A DNA stretch of 64,000 nucleotides from Paramoeba atlantica (Eukaryota; Discosea), in the NCBI GenBank assembly GCA_977017575.1, contig CDRNVI010000073.1:1-64000 (forward strand), read 5' to 3'. Both the position numbers and the translations under genes were made by a program. Below, piece after piece: positions 50,568 through 60,866 of this stretch (within the stretch, counting starts at the first letter, position 1; each line of letters begins with the position of its first letter). Below the pieces are notes generated by a model. The model saw only the letters and a list, made by a program, of their open reading frames with translations, was not told where the DNA came from and did not search any database.

Positions 50568-51408
50568 TGCGCTGGTTGTATAACTACCGCTCTACCCTCG
50601 ATTATTGAAAAAAATTGAACAAAAACAGTGAAAATATAAAGAGGAACACAGTAATATAATAGAAGAAAAATTTATAAAAGGGGCTCCGGTGGTTCAAAAA
50701 TTTTCAAAAAAAATCGGACCCTTGAGGGGTCCAGGGGAGGGGGGCGTACCGCACGAATTTTTTTTGAAAAAATTACTTTTCGATATAAAAGCGCAGAAGG
50801 GGTAGCCGGGGTCTTGGAGCGCATTTTCCATTCCCCTACCCGGGGGTAGAAAGAGTTTTCGGATTTTTTTTTTGGAAAAAATTTCAACTTGACGAAAATA
50901 ATGGTAAAAAAAAATATTTTTCCAAAAATATTTCGCCTATTGTATTTTGATAGTTTGGGACCTATATTAGCTTTCTACGCCATTGTTTTCGCGACATGTC
51001 GCTTCTTGAAGCCGTGGTACGCCTTCCACAATGACCCACTTTTTACCAAAAAATGCGAAAAAGTAATTTTCGGACCCAAAGGGGTCTTTTTGTGTCACAA
51101 GAATGGTGTGGTTGGAGTCGCATTCTCTACCCAATACGTTTGGTAGCCTCGAATACATGCGTACGAGTGATTTCCCACACGCAAAAGTCGAAATTAGTGC
51201 TCTGAGAGCAAAAATACCCAAATATCACCCCATTTTTACCTAAAAATCGGCTATTTTTCGCTCAAATCCTTCCGTTTTCTTCAGCTTCCCTGGCCAATTT
51301 TTCTTTTTTAGGCTCTTCGTTAAACGCGATGGTAGTTTTCAACGCGAAGCGCGCAGCATGAATGACTTCTAAGTTGAAAACAACCACCGCGTTTAACGAA
51401 GAGCCTAA
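50568..51408 (-). repeat. Composite repeat module copy 14 (type 2, complete)
   Basis: A at 50568, B, type 2 spacer, hairpin 51308-51408. The sequence TATTTGACGAAAATTTG occurs just outside the right end (51418) and also at 50328, suggesting the module sits within a duplicated or host repeat. Confidence 0.75.
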
Positions 51409-52811
51409 CAAAGAAAAATATTTGACGAAAATTTGATTTTCTTCGAAATTGCTCACAATAATTTTTTAAACGTTTTCAAATCATTTTCGTATTAATGCAG
51501 CCATTTTCAGCGTCTCTGAGCGCATAATTTTATTAACTTGTTGCACCATACTTCTTTAGTAACATGGCATAGTAATTCACTCTATCGAAACTTTTCCCTT
51601 GGGTAGATCACCCAGAAATCCAACACTCTGGTCGAGAGTGCAATAAGTCAGCGCGGCGAGACGTTCTTGTGGGCGCTTGAGCGCCCCTGACGATTACTTG
51701 GGAATGATCGGTTACTTTGTTTCTTCCCGGCGATCTTAAGGAACATCCCTCTTATAATCTCTCTCTTTCGGGTGCTCGAGAGCAGTTTCGACGCTTTGAT
51801 CCACATGAAATCAACATTTTCTTACCTGACAAACGCAGATGACTATCGCAGGACGGCAAATGCATTTCTGGGTGAATGAAGGGCACCGGGTCGCCCCGGC
51901 TGGCCGCTGGCTCCCTCAGGATGTTCCCCCTTTGGGAAGTTGCCACCCTCCTTCAAGAGTGACACAATAGGCCCTTCACAGACGTTTGGGGGTGCGAGGT
52001 CCGAACGCCTCTACCAGTTTCTGCCGACGTGTTTAACGTTGTTTAACGACCACATCAGGTACGGGAGTTGGTTCCATGCGCGGGGGGGGGGGGGGGGCGA
52101 GTCGGTCCCCCAGACCTCAGACCTATTCGGAGGGTCTGGGTCCCTAATGTGAGGCCGCCAGGGAAACTGGCATACCCCGGGCTTGGGCGTTTCTTGGATA
52201 GCAGCAGCTGTGTGGATCACTAATCATTGTTCTTCCTTGTGGATAGCTGACTGGTCGAATTTCTCGGAGTGTTACCGTAGACCGCCCACTATTACCGTAG
52301 GTCCCGTAAGAGAGATTTGGCCCCAGTAAGCGAGATTTGGTTCGAGGGGCTGAGCGGGTGGCTGGATTGGGGATCGTGGCTGGGATGGGTGACGGTAGCT
52401 GGGCGGGCGGTGATGTCTCTTTTAAACGCTTAAAATGGGTGTATGAACCTGCAAATGCCATAAAAACATTTAAAAGGACTTTTGAATCACTTTCGAAAAA
52501 AAACAATTTTTCGCCAAATATTTGTCCCTACCGTCCTACTGGGGGTGAGCCTAAAAAGATTCACATCTCTCTTACTGTGGGGGGTCTCTTACTGGGGTGT
52601 CTACGGTAGTATCCGTACCCATTTTAAAAAAATGCCCCTTTTGGGGGGAAAATTTGCTTTGTCTATACCTAGTTACTATGTCTATGACCAGTTACTGTGT
52701 CGTGGGGGCACAGTAAACTGCACGGGGGTTTAGTATACCTATCAGCTATACTATTCTGGAATATGGTTTAATTTGTTCTTGGAATAATTATTTCTTGAAT
52801 ATAGCAATATC
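51409..52811. other. Mixed intergenic region with GTAAGAGAGATTTGG repeat ends
   Basis: 51600-52230 is GC-rich, with short open stretches broken by stops; it may be old coding DNA but shows no recognisable family. At 52270-52620 a GTAAGAGAGATTTGG word and the inverse CTCTCTTACTG flank a ~250-base insert with CTACCGTAG ends, related to the palindromic elements at 49.5-50.5 kb. 52620-52811 is AT-rich 5' flank. Confidence 0.4.
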
Positions 52812-53534
52812 ATGCTTATCACCAAGTCTTCCGACTCACAACAAGTGAATTCTGTGAGTAGATGTACTCGTCCTTCCAAAGTACGAGGTGCTTCCTTGCC
52901 ACAAGAATACGAACTGGCGCGACTTATACAAAATGTAGAAAATCAGCATCCCTCCTGGAGTACCGCAACACCCGCTTGTGAATGGTGCTACGTAGAATGC
53001 AATCAAGAAGAAAAGGTAGAAGAAGTTTCTTGGTCGCATACGTCGTTGAGCGGTGAACTTCATCTGTCTTATCTTCCGTTTTCAGTCAAAATCTTCGACG
53101 TTTCAGACAACCAACTCACAGGAAGCGTAGATCTTACGCATTTGCCGGAAGCAAATTGTAGATTTAATCTTTCACGAAACCGCTTTTCAGGTCAGGCAGA
53201 TCTCACAAAACTACCGAATGAAATGGAAGAACTGTATTTGATACAGAACCAGTTTTCGGGAAATGTCTGTCTCACTCAACTACCCATACATTTCCTAATT
53301 TTGGCCTTGAACGGAAATCAATTTGAAGGAACTTTGGACTTGGAATATCTTCCCATTAAAATGGAAGCTTTGTATCTTGAGGAAAATAAGTTTCGTGGAA
53401 CGGTAATCTTGGATACATTGCCGCCAAACCTACACGATCTGTGGTTAAATGACAATACAGAGCTTTGCGGCACATTAGACAAAAAGGAGACCGGGTTTGC
53501 CAGGATTCAGAATACGAAAATAATTGCAGAGTAA
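52812..53534 (+). CDS. Leucine-rich-repeat protein (family member 7)
   Basis: A 240-residue protein. It has no signal peptide at this ATG (an in-frame stop lies just upstream). The cap reads CTRPSKVRGASLPQEYELAR, then PACEWCYVEC; about seven LPxxLxxLxLxxNxFxG repeats follow, and the end reads TELCGTLDKKETGF. About 80% similar to the next two members; together they form a local tandem group. Unknown ligand. Confidence 0.8.
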   Translation: MLITKSSDSQQVNSVSRCTRPSKVRGASLPQEYELARLIQNVENQHPSWSTATPACEWCYVECNQEEKVEEVSWSHTSLSGELHLSYLPFSVKIFDVSDNQLTGSVDLTHLPEANCRFNLSRNRFSGQADLTKLPNEMEELYLIQNQFSGNVCLTQLPIHFLILALNGNQFEGTLDLEYLPIKMEALYLEENKFRGTVILDTLPPNLHDLWLNDNTELCGTLDKKETGFARIQNTKIIAE

Positions 53535-53960
53535 TTTTTTCACACTAATATTTGGCGGCCACAGAGTCATTTATCTATGGGCCCAGAATTCATTTATTTG
53601 CAGATCGATTTATTTGTGGATAATCTACTCAAGGGTCAAATCATCAATTTTTTATCCTTAATACGTAAGTACTTCCGTAAATACCCCTCCACCTGTTTCG
53701 TTCCAAATTTTTATGAGTCATATTGTCAATATGATTGACTCAATCATTGAGTCAATTTCATGTGGTGGGATTCTCCTTTTCTTATTTTCCTTCTTTGCTT
53801 CTTAATTTTCTTTCTAAAGATTCTCCACTTTACTACTTTTCGACTATTTTATCCCCTATCCTTTTCTTCCTCTCTCTACCCACTCCTCTTCCACCCCACC
53901 CCCCTCCTTAAGACTATAAGAATTGTATTTCTAAAGAGGTTTTTAACGAATAATACATTT
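53535..53960. promoter_or_regulatory. Pyrimidine-rich upstream region, paralogous to 57700-57930
   Basis: From about 53770 to 53905 the sequence is almost all C and T and aligns with the region before the gene at 57933, including CTTCCTCTCTCTACCC and CCACCCCACCCCCCTCC. A TTGACTCAA...TTGAGTCAA hairpin lies at about 53734-53756. The pyrimidine block could act in trans-splice acceptor choice. Confidence 0.4.
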
Positions 53961-54683
53961 ATGTTTATTACACAGTCTTCCGACACACCCCAAGCGAATT
54001 CTGTGAGAAGCTGTACTCGTCCTTCCAAAGTACGAGGTGTTTCCTTGCCACAAGAATACGAACTGGCGCGACTTATACAAAATGTAGAAACTCAACATCC
54101 CTCCTGGAGTACCGCAACACCCGCTTGTCAATGGCACCGTGTAAAATGCAATCAAGAAAAAAAGGTTAGCGAAATTTCTTGGTCGCATAGCTCGCTGAGT
54201 GGTGAACTTCATCTGTCTTGTCTTCCGCTTTCCACTACAGTATTTAGCGTTGCAGACAACAAGCTCACAGGAAGCGTAGATCTTACGCATTTGCCGGAAG
54301 TAATGCATAGACTCAATCTTTCACGAAACCGCTTCTCGGGCCATCCAGATCTCACAAGACTACCGCACAAAATGGAAGAATTGTACTTGATACAGAACCA
54401 GTTTTCAGGAAATGTCTGTCTCACTCAACTGCCTACGAATTTACGAATCATGGCCTTAAACGGAAATCAATTTGAAGGAACCTTGGACTTGGAACATCTT
54501 CCGCTTAGCGTGGCAGGTTTATTTCTTGAGAACAATCAGTTTCATGGAACGGTAATTTTGGATACATTGCCGCCGAATCTACACAATCTGTGGTTGAATG
54601 ACAATACAGAACTTTGCGGCACATTAGACAAAAAGAAGTCCGGGTTTGTCAAGCTTCAGAATACAAAAATAATTGCAGAGTAA
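53961..54683 (+). CDS. Leucine-rich-repeat protein (family member 8)
   Basis: ATG at 53961 is chosen by alignment with 52812; the open frame extends upstream to 53760 through the pyrimidine block, which is unlikely to be coding. 240 residues: cap CTRPSKVRGVSLPQEYELAR and PACQWHRVKC, about seven repeats, end TELCGTLDKKKSGF. Nearly identical to 56902-57624, indicating a recent duplication that also copied about 45 bases of 5' flank. Confidence 0.8.
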   Translation: MFITQSSDTPQANSVRSCTRPSKVRGVSLPQEYELARLIQNVETQHPSWSTATPACQWHRVKCNQEKKVSEISWSHSSLSGELHLSCLPLSTTVFSVADNKLTGSVDLTHLPEVMHRLNLSRNRFSGHPDLTRLPHKMEELYLIQNQFSGNVCLTQLPTNLRIMALNGNQFEGTLDLEHLPLSVAGLFLENNQFHGTVILDTLPPNLHNLWLNDNTELCGTLDKKKSGFVKLQNTKIIAE

Positions 54684-54718
54684 TTTTTCCTACTTTTTTA
54701 ACCTTTAGAAAGCCATTG

Positions 54719-55121
54719 GGTCAAAGTGAAGCATTGTTTCACACTTTTTTTAAAACATTTATTATCGCCCTATTTTGGCAAAAAGAAGAAATTAACTCTC
54801 TTGTACTTGTTCTAGAACGATTTCTACATTCTCGCAAATGTCATTTGAGGTCCTAAAACAGGCGACGGAGGGCATAATTTTCATGTTTTCCTCTCTTTAG
54901 CTTACTTTTCACAATTTCTGCGCCGAACTTCAGCCGATTATCTCGCGCTTCTTTCCCACTATCAAACGTACCGTCACCGCGAAAAAAGTACAACTGTATG
55001 TAAACAAATGTCAGAAAAATACTTTCAGTGCACGTAAAATATGATAAGGCAACACTTAGAACACCTAAAAAAAATAACGAAAAAAAAATATTTTTATGTG
55101 AAATAATGCTTCACTTTCACC
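54719..55121. mobile_element. hAT-like MITE with 8-bp target duplication
   Basis: 403 bases with ends GGTCAAAGTGAAGCATTGTT and, inverted, GGTGAAAGTGAAGCATTATT. It is flanked by AGCCATTG and AGCCATTC. The paralogous flank at 57652-57659 has one AGCCATTC with no insert, the empty site. The same element type lies at 62337. Confidence 0.8.
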
Positions 55122-55655
55122 AGCCATTCATGTGGTTTTGTTCCTAATTTTTAGAAATCTTATGGAGTCAATTTTCATCCGACGCCAGTCTCTTTTCATA
55201 AACCCCGCCGATCGAAAAGTCACTCCCCTCTAACTTTTCCGCCAAGTGTCCGTTTGAGCCCATTTTTGTTGCATTTTGCAGATCCCAACACAAAGACTTT
55301 GCGCGTTAAAGCATAGAACCAAAACTCTCAAATATGTGCATCTGATAGACGGATTATCACTTTCTTCACACTTTTCAAGATACCAATTTCTCACTTTCCA
55401 AGTACATTGCGTGGCGTTATTGCCGGACGGGTTAGCTACGGGACGGGTATTTAAGGGACAATATAGAGGTGGTCATACCTTTGGAATTGGACAAAAGAAC
55501 TACAAGTGTAGCGCCCAAGTCACAGAGCGCGCAAGTTATCGGGCACATATTAAATGTATTTGTAAGATAAATGAACGAAAAGGGGATGACTAAAGGAAGA
55601 TAATTGAAAGAAAAAGGTATAGTAGAGCCTTGGAAAAAATATGTAGAAATAACGA
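55122..55655. other. Continuation of the LRR 3' flank, with an unassigned open stretch
   Basis: 55122-55195 matches the flank after 57650. A frame at 55276-55593 stays open for about 105 codons, but opens with TTG and matches no family I know. Confidence 0.35.
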
Positions 55656-56008
55656 CGGTTTGGGTGGTTATAAAACTACCGCTCTACACTCGATTATTGA
55701 AAACAAGGTGAACAAAAACAGTAAAAATATACAGAGGAACACAGTAATATAATAGAAGAAAAAAATATAAAAGGGGGCTCCGGTGGTCCAAAATTGAAAA
55801 AAATGGAGGGTCTAGGGGGGCATACCGCACGAAATTTTTTTGAAAAAAATATTTTTCGAAAAAAAACCGCAGAAGGGGTAGCCGGGGTCTTGGCGCGCAT
55901 TTTCCATTCCCCTACCCGGGGGTGACCCCCCCGCGTATCCGCAGGACGGGTCCGCCAAGTTTGGATTTTTTCGGAAAAAAAAATTGAAAAAAATTTCAAC
56001 TTGGCGAA
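55656..56008 (-). repeat. Composite repeat module copy 15 (hairpin missing)
   Basis: Parts A and B and the first third of a type 2 spacer. It is cut at GGCGAAAG by a short element with TTAATTACGGGGC / CCCGTAAT-type inverted words (56009-56095). Confidence 0.65.
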
Positions 56009-56095
56009 AGTTGATTAATTACGGGGCACTTTGGCCTTGATGGGGGGTGTCCCTTAATTAACCCGTCCCGTAATAAGCCCCGCACTGTAATCAAA

Positions 56096-56760
56096 TCTTC
56101 TCAATTCATCAAATTTCCATGAGAAATTCAATTTATTTGATCTGTTTTTGCCGATTTCTATTACAAACGAGAGATCTCGTTCCCCTGGCAAAGAATTTTG
56201 CAGCTATTCTTTAATATTGATACATTTGTACCCCCTGGACGAGGAGCGTTTGTTTTTTAAAGTTGGTGTGGTATGACGATGCGAAAAAACAAAATAGAAA
56301 AATAATTTTCTCTCGTTCTTTTTCTGAAATGATCTAAAAATGGTGGGAACGTGCAGTTCTCAGAATTTTGAACGAGAAAATGATATCTTAACCCCCTTAG
56401 GTCCCTTCAAGCAAAATGTAAAGGGGGCATCTTAAAAAGGTTGATTTTACACCGTTTCAAGAAAGAACCAATCAAAGACAAATATTTCACCACTTGACAA
56501 ATTCAATGATTGTTATCTGCCTTTGTTTATTTTTGTTGCAAACGAGAGATCTCGTTCCCCTATCGAAGAGCTGTGACGCCATTTTCATATTGAGCCCCTT
56601 CTCCCCCCTGGCCGCTGAGCATGTGATTTTTCCTGTCGTATTGGCAAGACTGCGCAAAAGAATGATTAAAAAAGTGTGTTTTTATTTTTTGCTTGTGAAG
56701 AGGTCTAAAAACAGCGGCAACGTGCAGATCTCAAAATTTTGAACAGCAAAGTGGTGCCGC
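56096..56760. repeat. Diverged tandem duplication of about 350 bases
   Basis: ACAAACGAGAGATCTCGTTC then CCCT occurs at about 56161, and a near copy at 56540. Surrounding words (AAAATGGTGGGAACGTGCAG vs AAACAGCGGCAACGTGCAG; AGATCTCAAAATTTTGAAC) align in the same order. No coding evidence. Confidence 0.5.
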
Positions 56761-56901
56761 AACCCCTCTAAACCTCATTGTATTCGCTGTGTGGGGTTTA
56801 TTTTTCTTGATTCTTTCTTCATTCTTCCTTTAAACATTCTCCACTTTATACGGTATATAAGAATTGTATTTCTAAAGAGGTTTTTAACAAATAATACATT
56901 T

Positions 56902-57624
56902 ATGTTTATTACACAGTCTTCCGACACACCCCAAGCGAATTCTGTGAGAAGCTGTACTCGTCCTTCCAAAGTACGAGGTGTTTCCTTGCCACAAGAATAC
57001 GAACTGGCGCGACTTATACAAAATGTAGAAACTCAACATCCCTCCTGGAGTACCGCAACACCCGCTTGTCAATGGCACCGTGTAAAATGCAATCAAGAAA
57101 AAAAGGTTAGCGAAATTTCTTGGTCGCATAGCTCGTTGAGTGGTGAACTTCTCCTGTCTTGTCTTCCGCTTTCCACTACAGTATTTAGCGTTGCAGACAA
57201 CAAGCTCACAGGAAGCGTAGATCTTACGCATTTGCCGGAAGTAATGCATAGACTCAATCTTTCACGAAACCGCTTCTCGGGCCATCCAGATCTCACAAGA
57301 CTACCGCACAAAATGGAAGAATTGTACTTGATACAGAACCAGTTTTCAGGAAATGTCTGTCTCACTCAACTGCCTACGAATTTACGAATCATGGCCTTAA
57401 ACAGAAATCATTTTGAAGGAACCTTGGACTTGGAACATCTTCCGCTTAGCATGGCAGGTTTGTTTCTCGAGGAAAATAAGTTTCATGGAACAGTAATTTT
57501 TGATGCGTTGCCGCCGAATCTCCGCAATCTGTTGTTGAATGACAATACAGAACTTTGCGGCACATTAGACAAAAAGAAGTCCGTATTTGTCAAGCTTAAG
57601 AATACAAAAATCATTGCAGAGTAA
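56902..57624 (+). CDS. Leucine-rich-repeat protein (family member 9)
   Basis: 240 residues from ATG 56902. The open frame upstream to 56791 is probably UTR, as at 53961. It differs from member 8 by a handful of residues, clustered in the last two repeats (AGLFLEENKFHG, FDALPPNLRNLLLND) where it resembles member 7, which suggests gene conversion within the tandem group. Both cap cysteines are present. Confidence 0.8.
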   Translation: MFITQSSDTPQANSVRSCTRPSKVRGVSLPQEYELARLIQNVETQHPSWSTATPACQWHRVKCNQEKKVSEISWSHSSLSGELLLSCLPLSTTVFSVADNKLTGSVDLTHLPEVMHRLNLSRNRFSGHPDLTRLPHKMEELYLIQNQFSGNVCLTQLPTNLRIMALNRNHFEGTLDLEHLPLSMAGLFLEENKFHGTVIFDALPPNLRNLLLNDNTELCGTLDKKKSVFVKLKNTKIIAE

Positions 57625-57932
57625 TTTTTCTCACTGTTTTAACCTTTAGAAAGCCATTCATGTGGTTTTGTTCCAGTTTTTTGGAAATCTTATTGAGCCA
57701 ATTTTCATCCTACGCGAGTCTCTTTTCATATTTTCCTTCTTTCTTTCTTCTTTTTGCGGGTTGAGGGCACGTTCGTTGAACATTCAACGAACGTGCCCTC
57801 AAGCCCATTTTTCTTTCAAAACATTCTCCACTTTACCCCTTCTTTCTTAACTCCTTTTTATCTCCTCTTATTTTCTTCCTCTCTCTCCCTTTCTCTTTCT
57901 CTCTACCCCCTCCACCTCCACCCCCCCTCTCC
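57625..57932 (+). promoter_or_regulatory. 5' region of the 57933 gene with a perfect hairpin and pyrimidine block
   Basis: Includes the empty MITE site (57652). A perfect inverted repeat lies at 57761-57802: two 20-base arms (TTGAGGGCACGTTCGTTGAA and its inverse) separated by CA. About 110 bases of nearly pure pyrimidine follow (57820-57930) immediately before the ATG, a strong candidate for a trans-splicing polypyrimidine signal. Confidence 0.5.
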
Positions 57933-59939
57933 ATGCTCCACCCCACCCCCCTCCCCCGCATCAAAGCCCCCCGCAACACCTGCGTCGGCCCCGAGTACGA
58001 CCGCTGGTGGACCAAATACGACGCCTGGAGCACCTTTAACCGCATCCGTCGTCTCGTCGGCACCGGATTCTACATCCCCCCGGAGTGGTACCTCCACTTC
58101 CGACTCTTCCCCCCGCCCCACAACCTCGCTCGAGAGGAGCAAACCCTAAACCCCTATGCCCATGAGCCCCACAGGAGTGAAACCCAAAACAATACAAACC
58201 CTAACCCCTTTAATCATAATAATATTCATAATAGTAACCATAATAACCTTAGGAATAACCATAACCATACTAATCGGTACGATGGTAATAATACTATGCA
58301 CTCCCCCTTCCCTTCCTCTCGCGAACAACTTCGCGCAGAGCTCGCGACCCACAGTCGCACCGCCGCCTCCACGGGGAATCGGTACACCAATTTATTTTGA
58401 GTCCAGAAGCCCCTGGACGAGATGGAGCGGGCCTACCACCGGCGGGTCGCCCAGCACGGGCTCTCGCACCGGGAGGCCATGGAGGCGGTGGTGCGGGGGT
58501 ACTACGCGGGGGAGGGGGTGCGGCTGCGGGTCCACGCGCTGCACCGGGAGGAGGCCGCGCTCAGCGGCAAGTTCCTCTCGATGCGGGAGGGGATCGCGGC
58601 GGTCCACACGCTGGGGGTGCTGCAGCGGGAGGCGCTGGCCCCGGCGGATTACACCGCGCTGGCGTGTGGGGTGCGGCAGGGGCAGCGGGGGAATCGGAGG
58701 GTGGGGGTGCGGAAGGTGAGGGTGCGGAGGGGGGTGTGGGAGAGGGCGAGGGCGAGGGGAGAGGGAAAAAGGGGGAAGGGGGAGGAAAAGGGGAAAGAGG
58801 AAGGGGAAGAGGTGAAAAAGGGGGAACGAGGGAGTGTGGAGGATGCGGCAAAGGGTGATAAGGTGGAGGTAAAGGAGACAAAGCCTGGGGGGGAGGAGGT
58901 GGAAGGGGTCGGGGAGAAGGTAGTGGGAATTGGGGAAACGCAGAAGGCGTCGACTGAAACTGATAAACGTTCGGATGCCAGTGCCACGGATTCCGAGACA
59001 ACTGGCTTGGAAAAATCTCCTTCAGATTCAGAGTCTCTTGAGTCAAGCAAGGACACCTCTCCCCAGAGCTCTGTCCCTAGCGCTCTGGACTACCCTTTGG
59101 AGGTCCCAACTCTTACCACTTCTACTACAGTGGAGCTCCAAACACCTGTCTCACGTCTGCATGGGACTCTTGCCTCGCTACGTGAGCGACGCGCGCGACA
59201 AGCTGTCGGAACCTCTTCGTGGTACGATACAAAATCGAGTTTAGAGCCGACATCAGGTGCAGCGCCCATAGACGCTCCAACAGAAAATCAAGAACAGTCC
59301 ATTCAGAAAACGGAATCAAAGCAAGACACCTCACAAACTTCTGTACCTCACGAGCTAACCCCTACGGACGGGACCAAACCCGTTGAAGCTCCTTTTGGCT
59401 TATTTATGTCTGATCTTTCCGAGCGTCTCCATGACACCCCTTCTACGTCCGCCAAAACCCCTTCCTCGGAGAAGGGTTCCTCCGACACAACCTCCCCTAT
59501 CCCCCTTTCTAAAACTTTACCTCAGACACCCACTCGGGGTTCATCTCCCCTCTCTACCCCCTCTAAACCACACTCCCCTGGGTCCTCACCTAAAACAGGG
59601 AAGTCGGTTTCGGAACTTCTCCGTGCGCTGCACAAAACGAAACCGGAGAGTGAGAGACTCATGAGGGGTGGAGGGAGAGGGGGCGGTGGCGGGGGCTCCC
59701 GGGGCGGCATGGCCCCCGGTGAGGGTTTGAAACCATCGAAGGTGTCCTCATCCCCGGACAAAGCGTTCTCCTCTCATGACAAACCTCCCATGTCACCCAC
59801 AAGGTCCAAAAGCTCAGAGGATGGCGCCTCCTCTCTACTTCGGGGAATGGGACAGCGTCATTCCTCTCGAGGGAGAGGAAGTGGGCTCTCCGGTATTGGA
59901 GGTGGGGGAAGTCTCTTTGGAAAACGTGAGGGTAGGTAG
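57933..59939 (+). CDS. Long protein with one in-frame TGA, disordered Ser/Pro-rich C-terminus
   Basis: ATG 57933 opens a frame that is continuous to 59939 (668 codons) except for TGA at 58398-58400. Residues 1-70 are aromatic and ordered (EYDRWWTKYDAWSTFNRIRR, FYIPPEWYLHFRLFPPPH). An Asn/His-rich insert follows (about 80-120), then TGNRYTNLF, the stop codon and VQKPLDEMERAYHRRVAQHG with a helical, basic region to about 270. The rest is Lys/Glu-rich, then Ser/Thr/Pro-rich, ending in Arg/Gly-rich repeats. The aromatic N-terminus resembles structural mitochondrial proteins of trypanosomatids only by style; no family is assigned. TGA ends several other genes here, so this is a mutation, an error or readthrough. 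Confidence 0.6.
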
Positions 59940-60242
59940 TGCATCGTGAAGGAAAGGCCTTTGCGAATCACTTTTTTTGTAAAAACATTTGTTGAAAAAG
60001 TTTACTTTTTGAATAGATAATAGGAAAGAGATGCTTTCGCGGTCGTTTCTAAAGAATGCATTATGAACTATGAAAATGAATTATGTTTTTATGCGCGGCT
60101 TTTATTTCGTGCACTTGCTACATAGTACTCTGCGAAAATCAGTAAGAGTGTGAGAATTGTTTTTTATCTTCAAGGATGTACATACCATGTTTGAGTCAGC
60201 GTTCTACGTTTTATACGCTTTTATATCTTACGTTTGAAAAAA
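59940..60242. other. Intergenic sequence
   Basis: AT-rich, no recognised repeat or gene. Confidence 0.35.
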
Positions 60243-60866
60243 ATGTATCTGCTGGACTTTGCTGCCACGCAGGATCCATCACAGACCATTTGCAAGTCTC
60301 GCCTTGCGAAAGTCACGGGCACTTCGTTACCTCTGGAACAAAACTTAATGCGCCTTTTATATGCCGTCGAAAATTCTCACTTGATTGTCGATAAGCAAAA
60401 GCCTGGGTGTGATTGGCGAGGCGTACACTGTAATGTTGGAGGCGATGTTCTTTATATTTCTTGGCCTCGTATGGAATTGCGTGGAGAACTGAATTTTGAG
60501 TTATTGCCTTCGAAAATGGAACGGTTTTATATTCAAGACAATCGCCTCTCTGGTGAGTTCCTCTTTGAATATTTGCCTCTAACTTTGGAGTTTTTTTCGA
60601 TTAAAGGCAATCGATTCACTGGAAACTTAAATTTTCATTACTTTTCGGAATCCATAAAGTACATTGATCTCGGCATGAACTTTTTTTCTGGGACGATTGA
60701 TTTTAGCCTACGCCCCTTATCTTTGCGTGAGATTTATTTGAACGGTAACACTGATCTGGAAGGTCATCTACAGCAAGGGTCAGTTCTGTTATACGATGTT
60801 CAAGGGACCCGAATTACAACGAACGAGGGTGAACTTTTTCGACGAAAGAACTACAAATATGGTTAG
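60243..60866 (+). CDS. Leucine-rich-repeat protein (family member 10)
   Basis: ATG at 60243 gives 207 residues (the frame is open three codons further up). Cap: LAKVTGTSLPLEQNLMRLL, then PGCDWRGVHC with both cysteines. About five repeats follow (LPSKMERFYIQDNRLSG and others), then a C-terminal VQGTRITTNEG segment like that of members 1-3. The tail is basic. No clear signal peptide. Confidence 0.8.
   Translation: MYLLDFAATQDPSQTICKSRLAKVTGTSLPLEQNLMRLLYAVENSHLIVDKQKPGCDWRGVHCNVGGDVLYISWPRMELRGELNFELLPSKMERFYIQDNRLSGEFLFEYLPLTLEFFSIKGNRFTGNLNFHYFSESIKYIDLGMNFFSGTIDFSLRPLSLREIYLNGNTDLEGHLQQGSVLLYDVQGTRITTNEGELFRRKNYKYG

Noticed and set aside
53760-53960. N-terminal extension of LRR member 8 with many Leu/Phe/Pro residues, resembling a signal peptide
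   Set aside because: It is read from a pyrimidine tract paralogous to another gene's upstream region; members 7 and 9 do not conserve it.
58144-58190. CCCTAA-like words resembling telomere repeat
   Set aside because: Only isolated partial units inside a coding region rich in Asn/Pro codons; not a telomeric tract.
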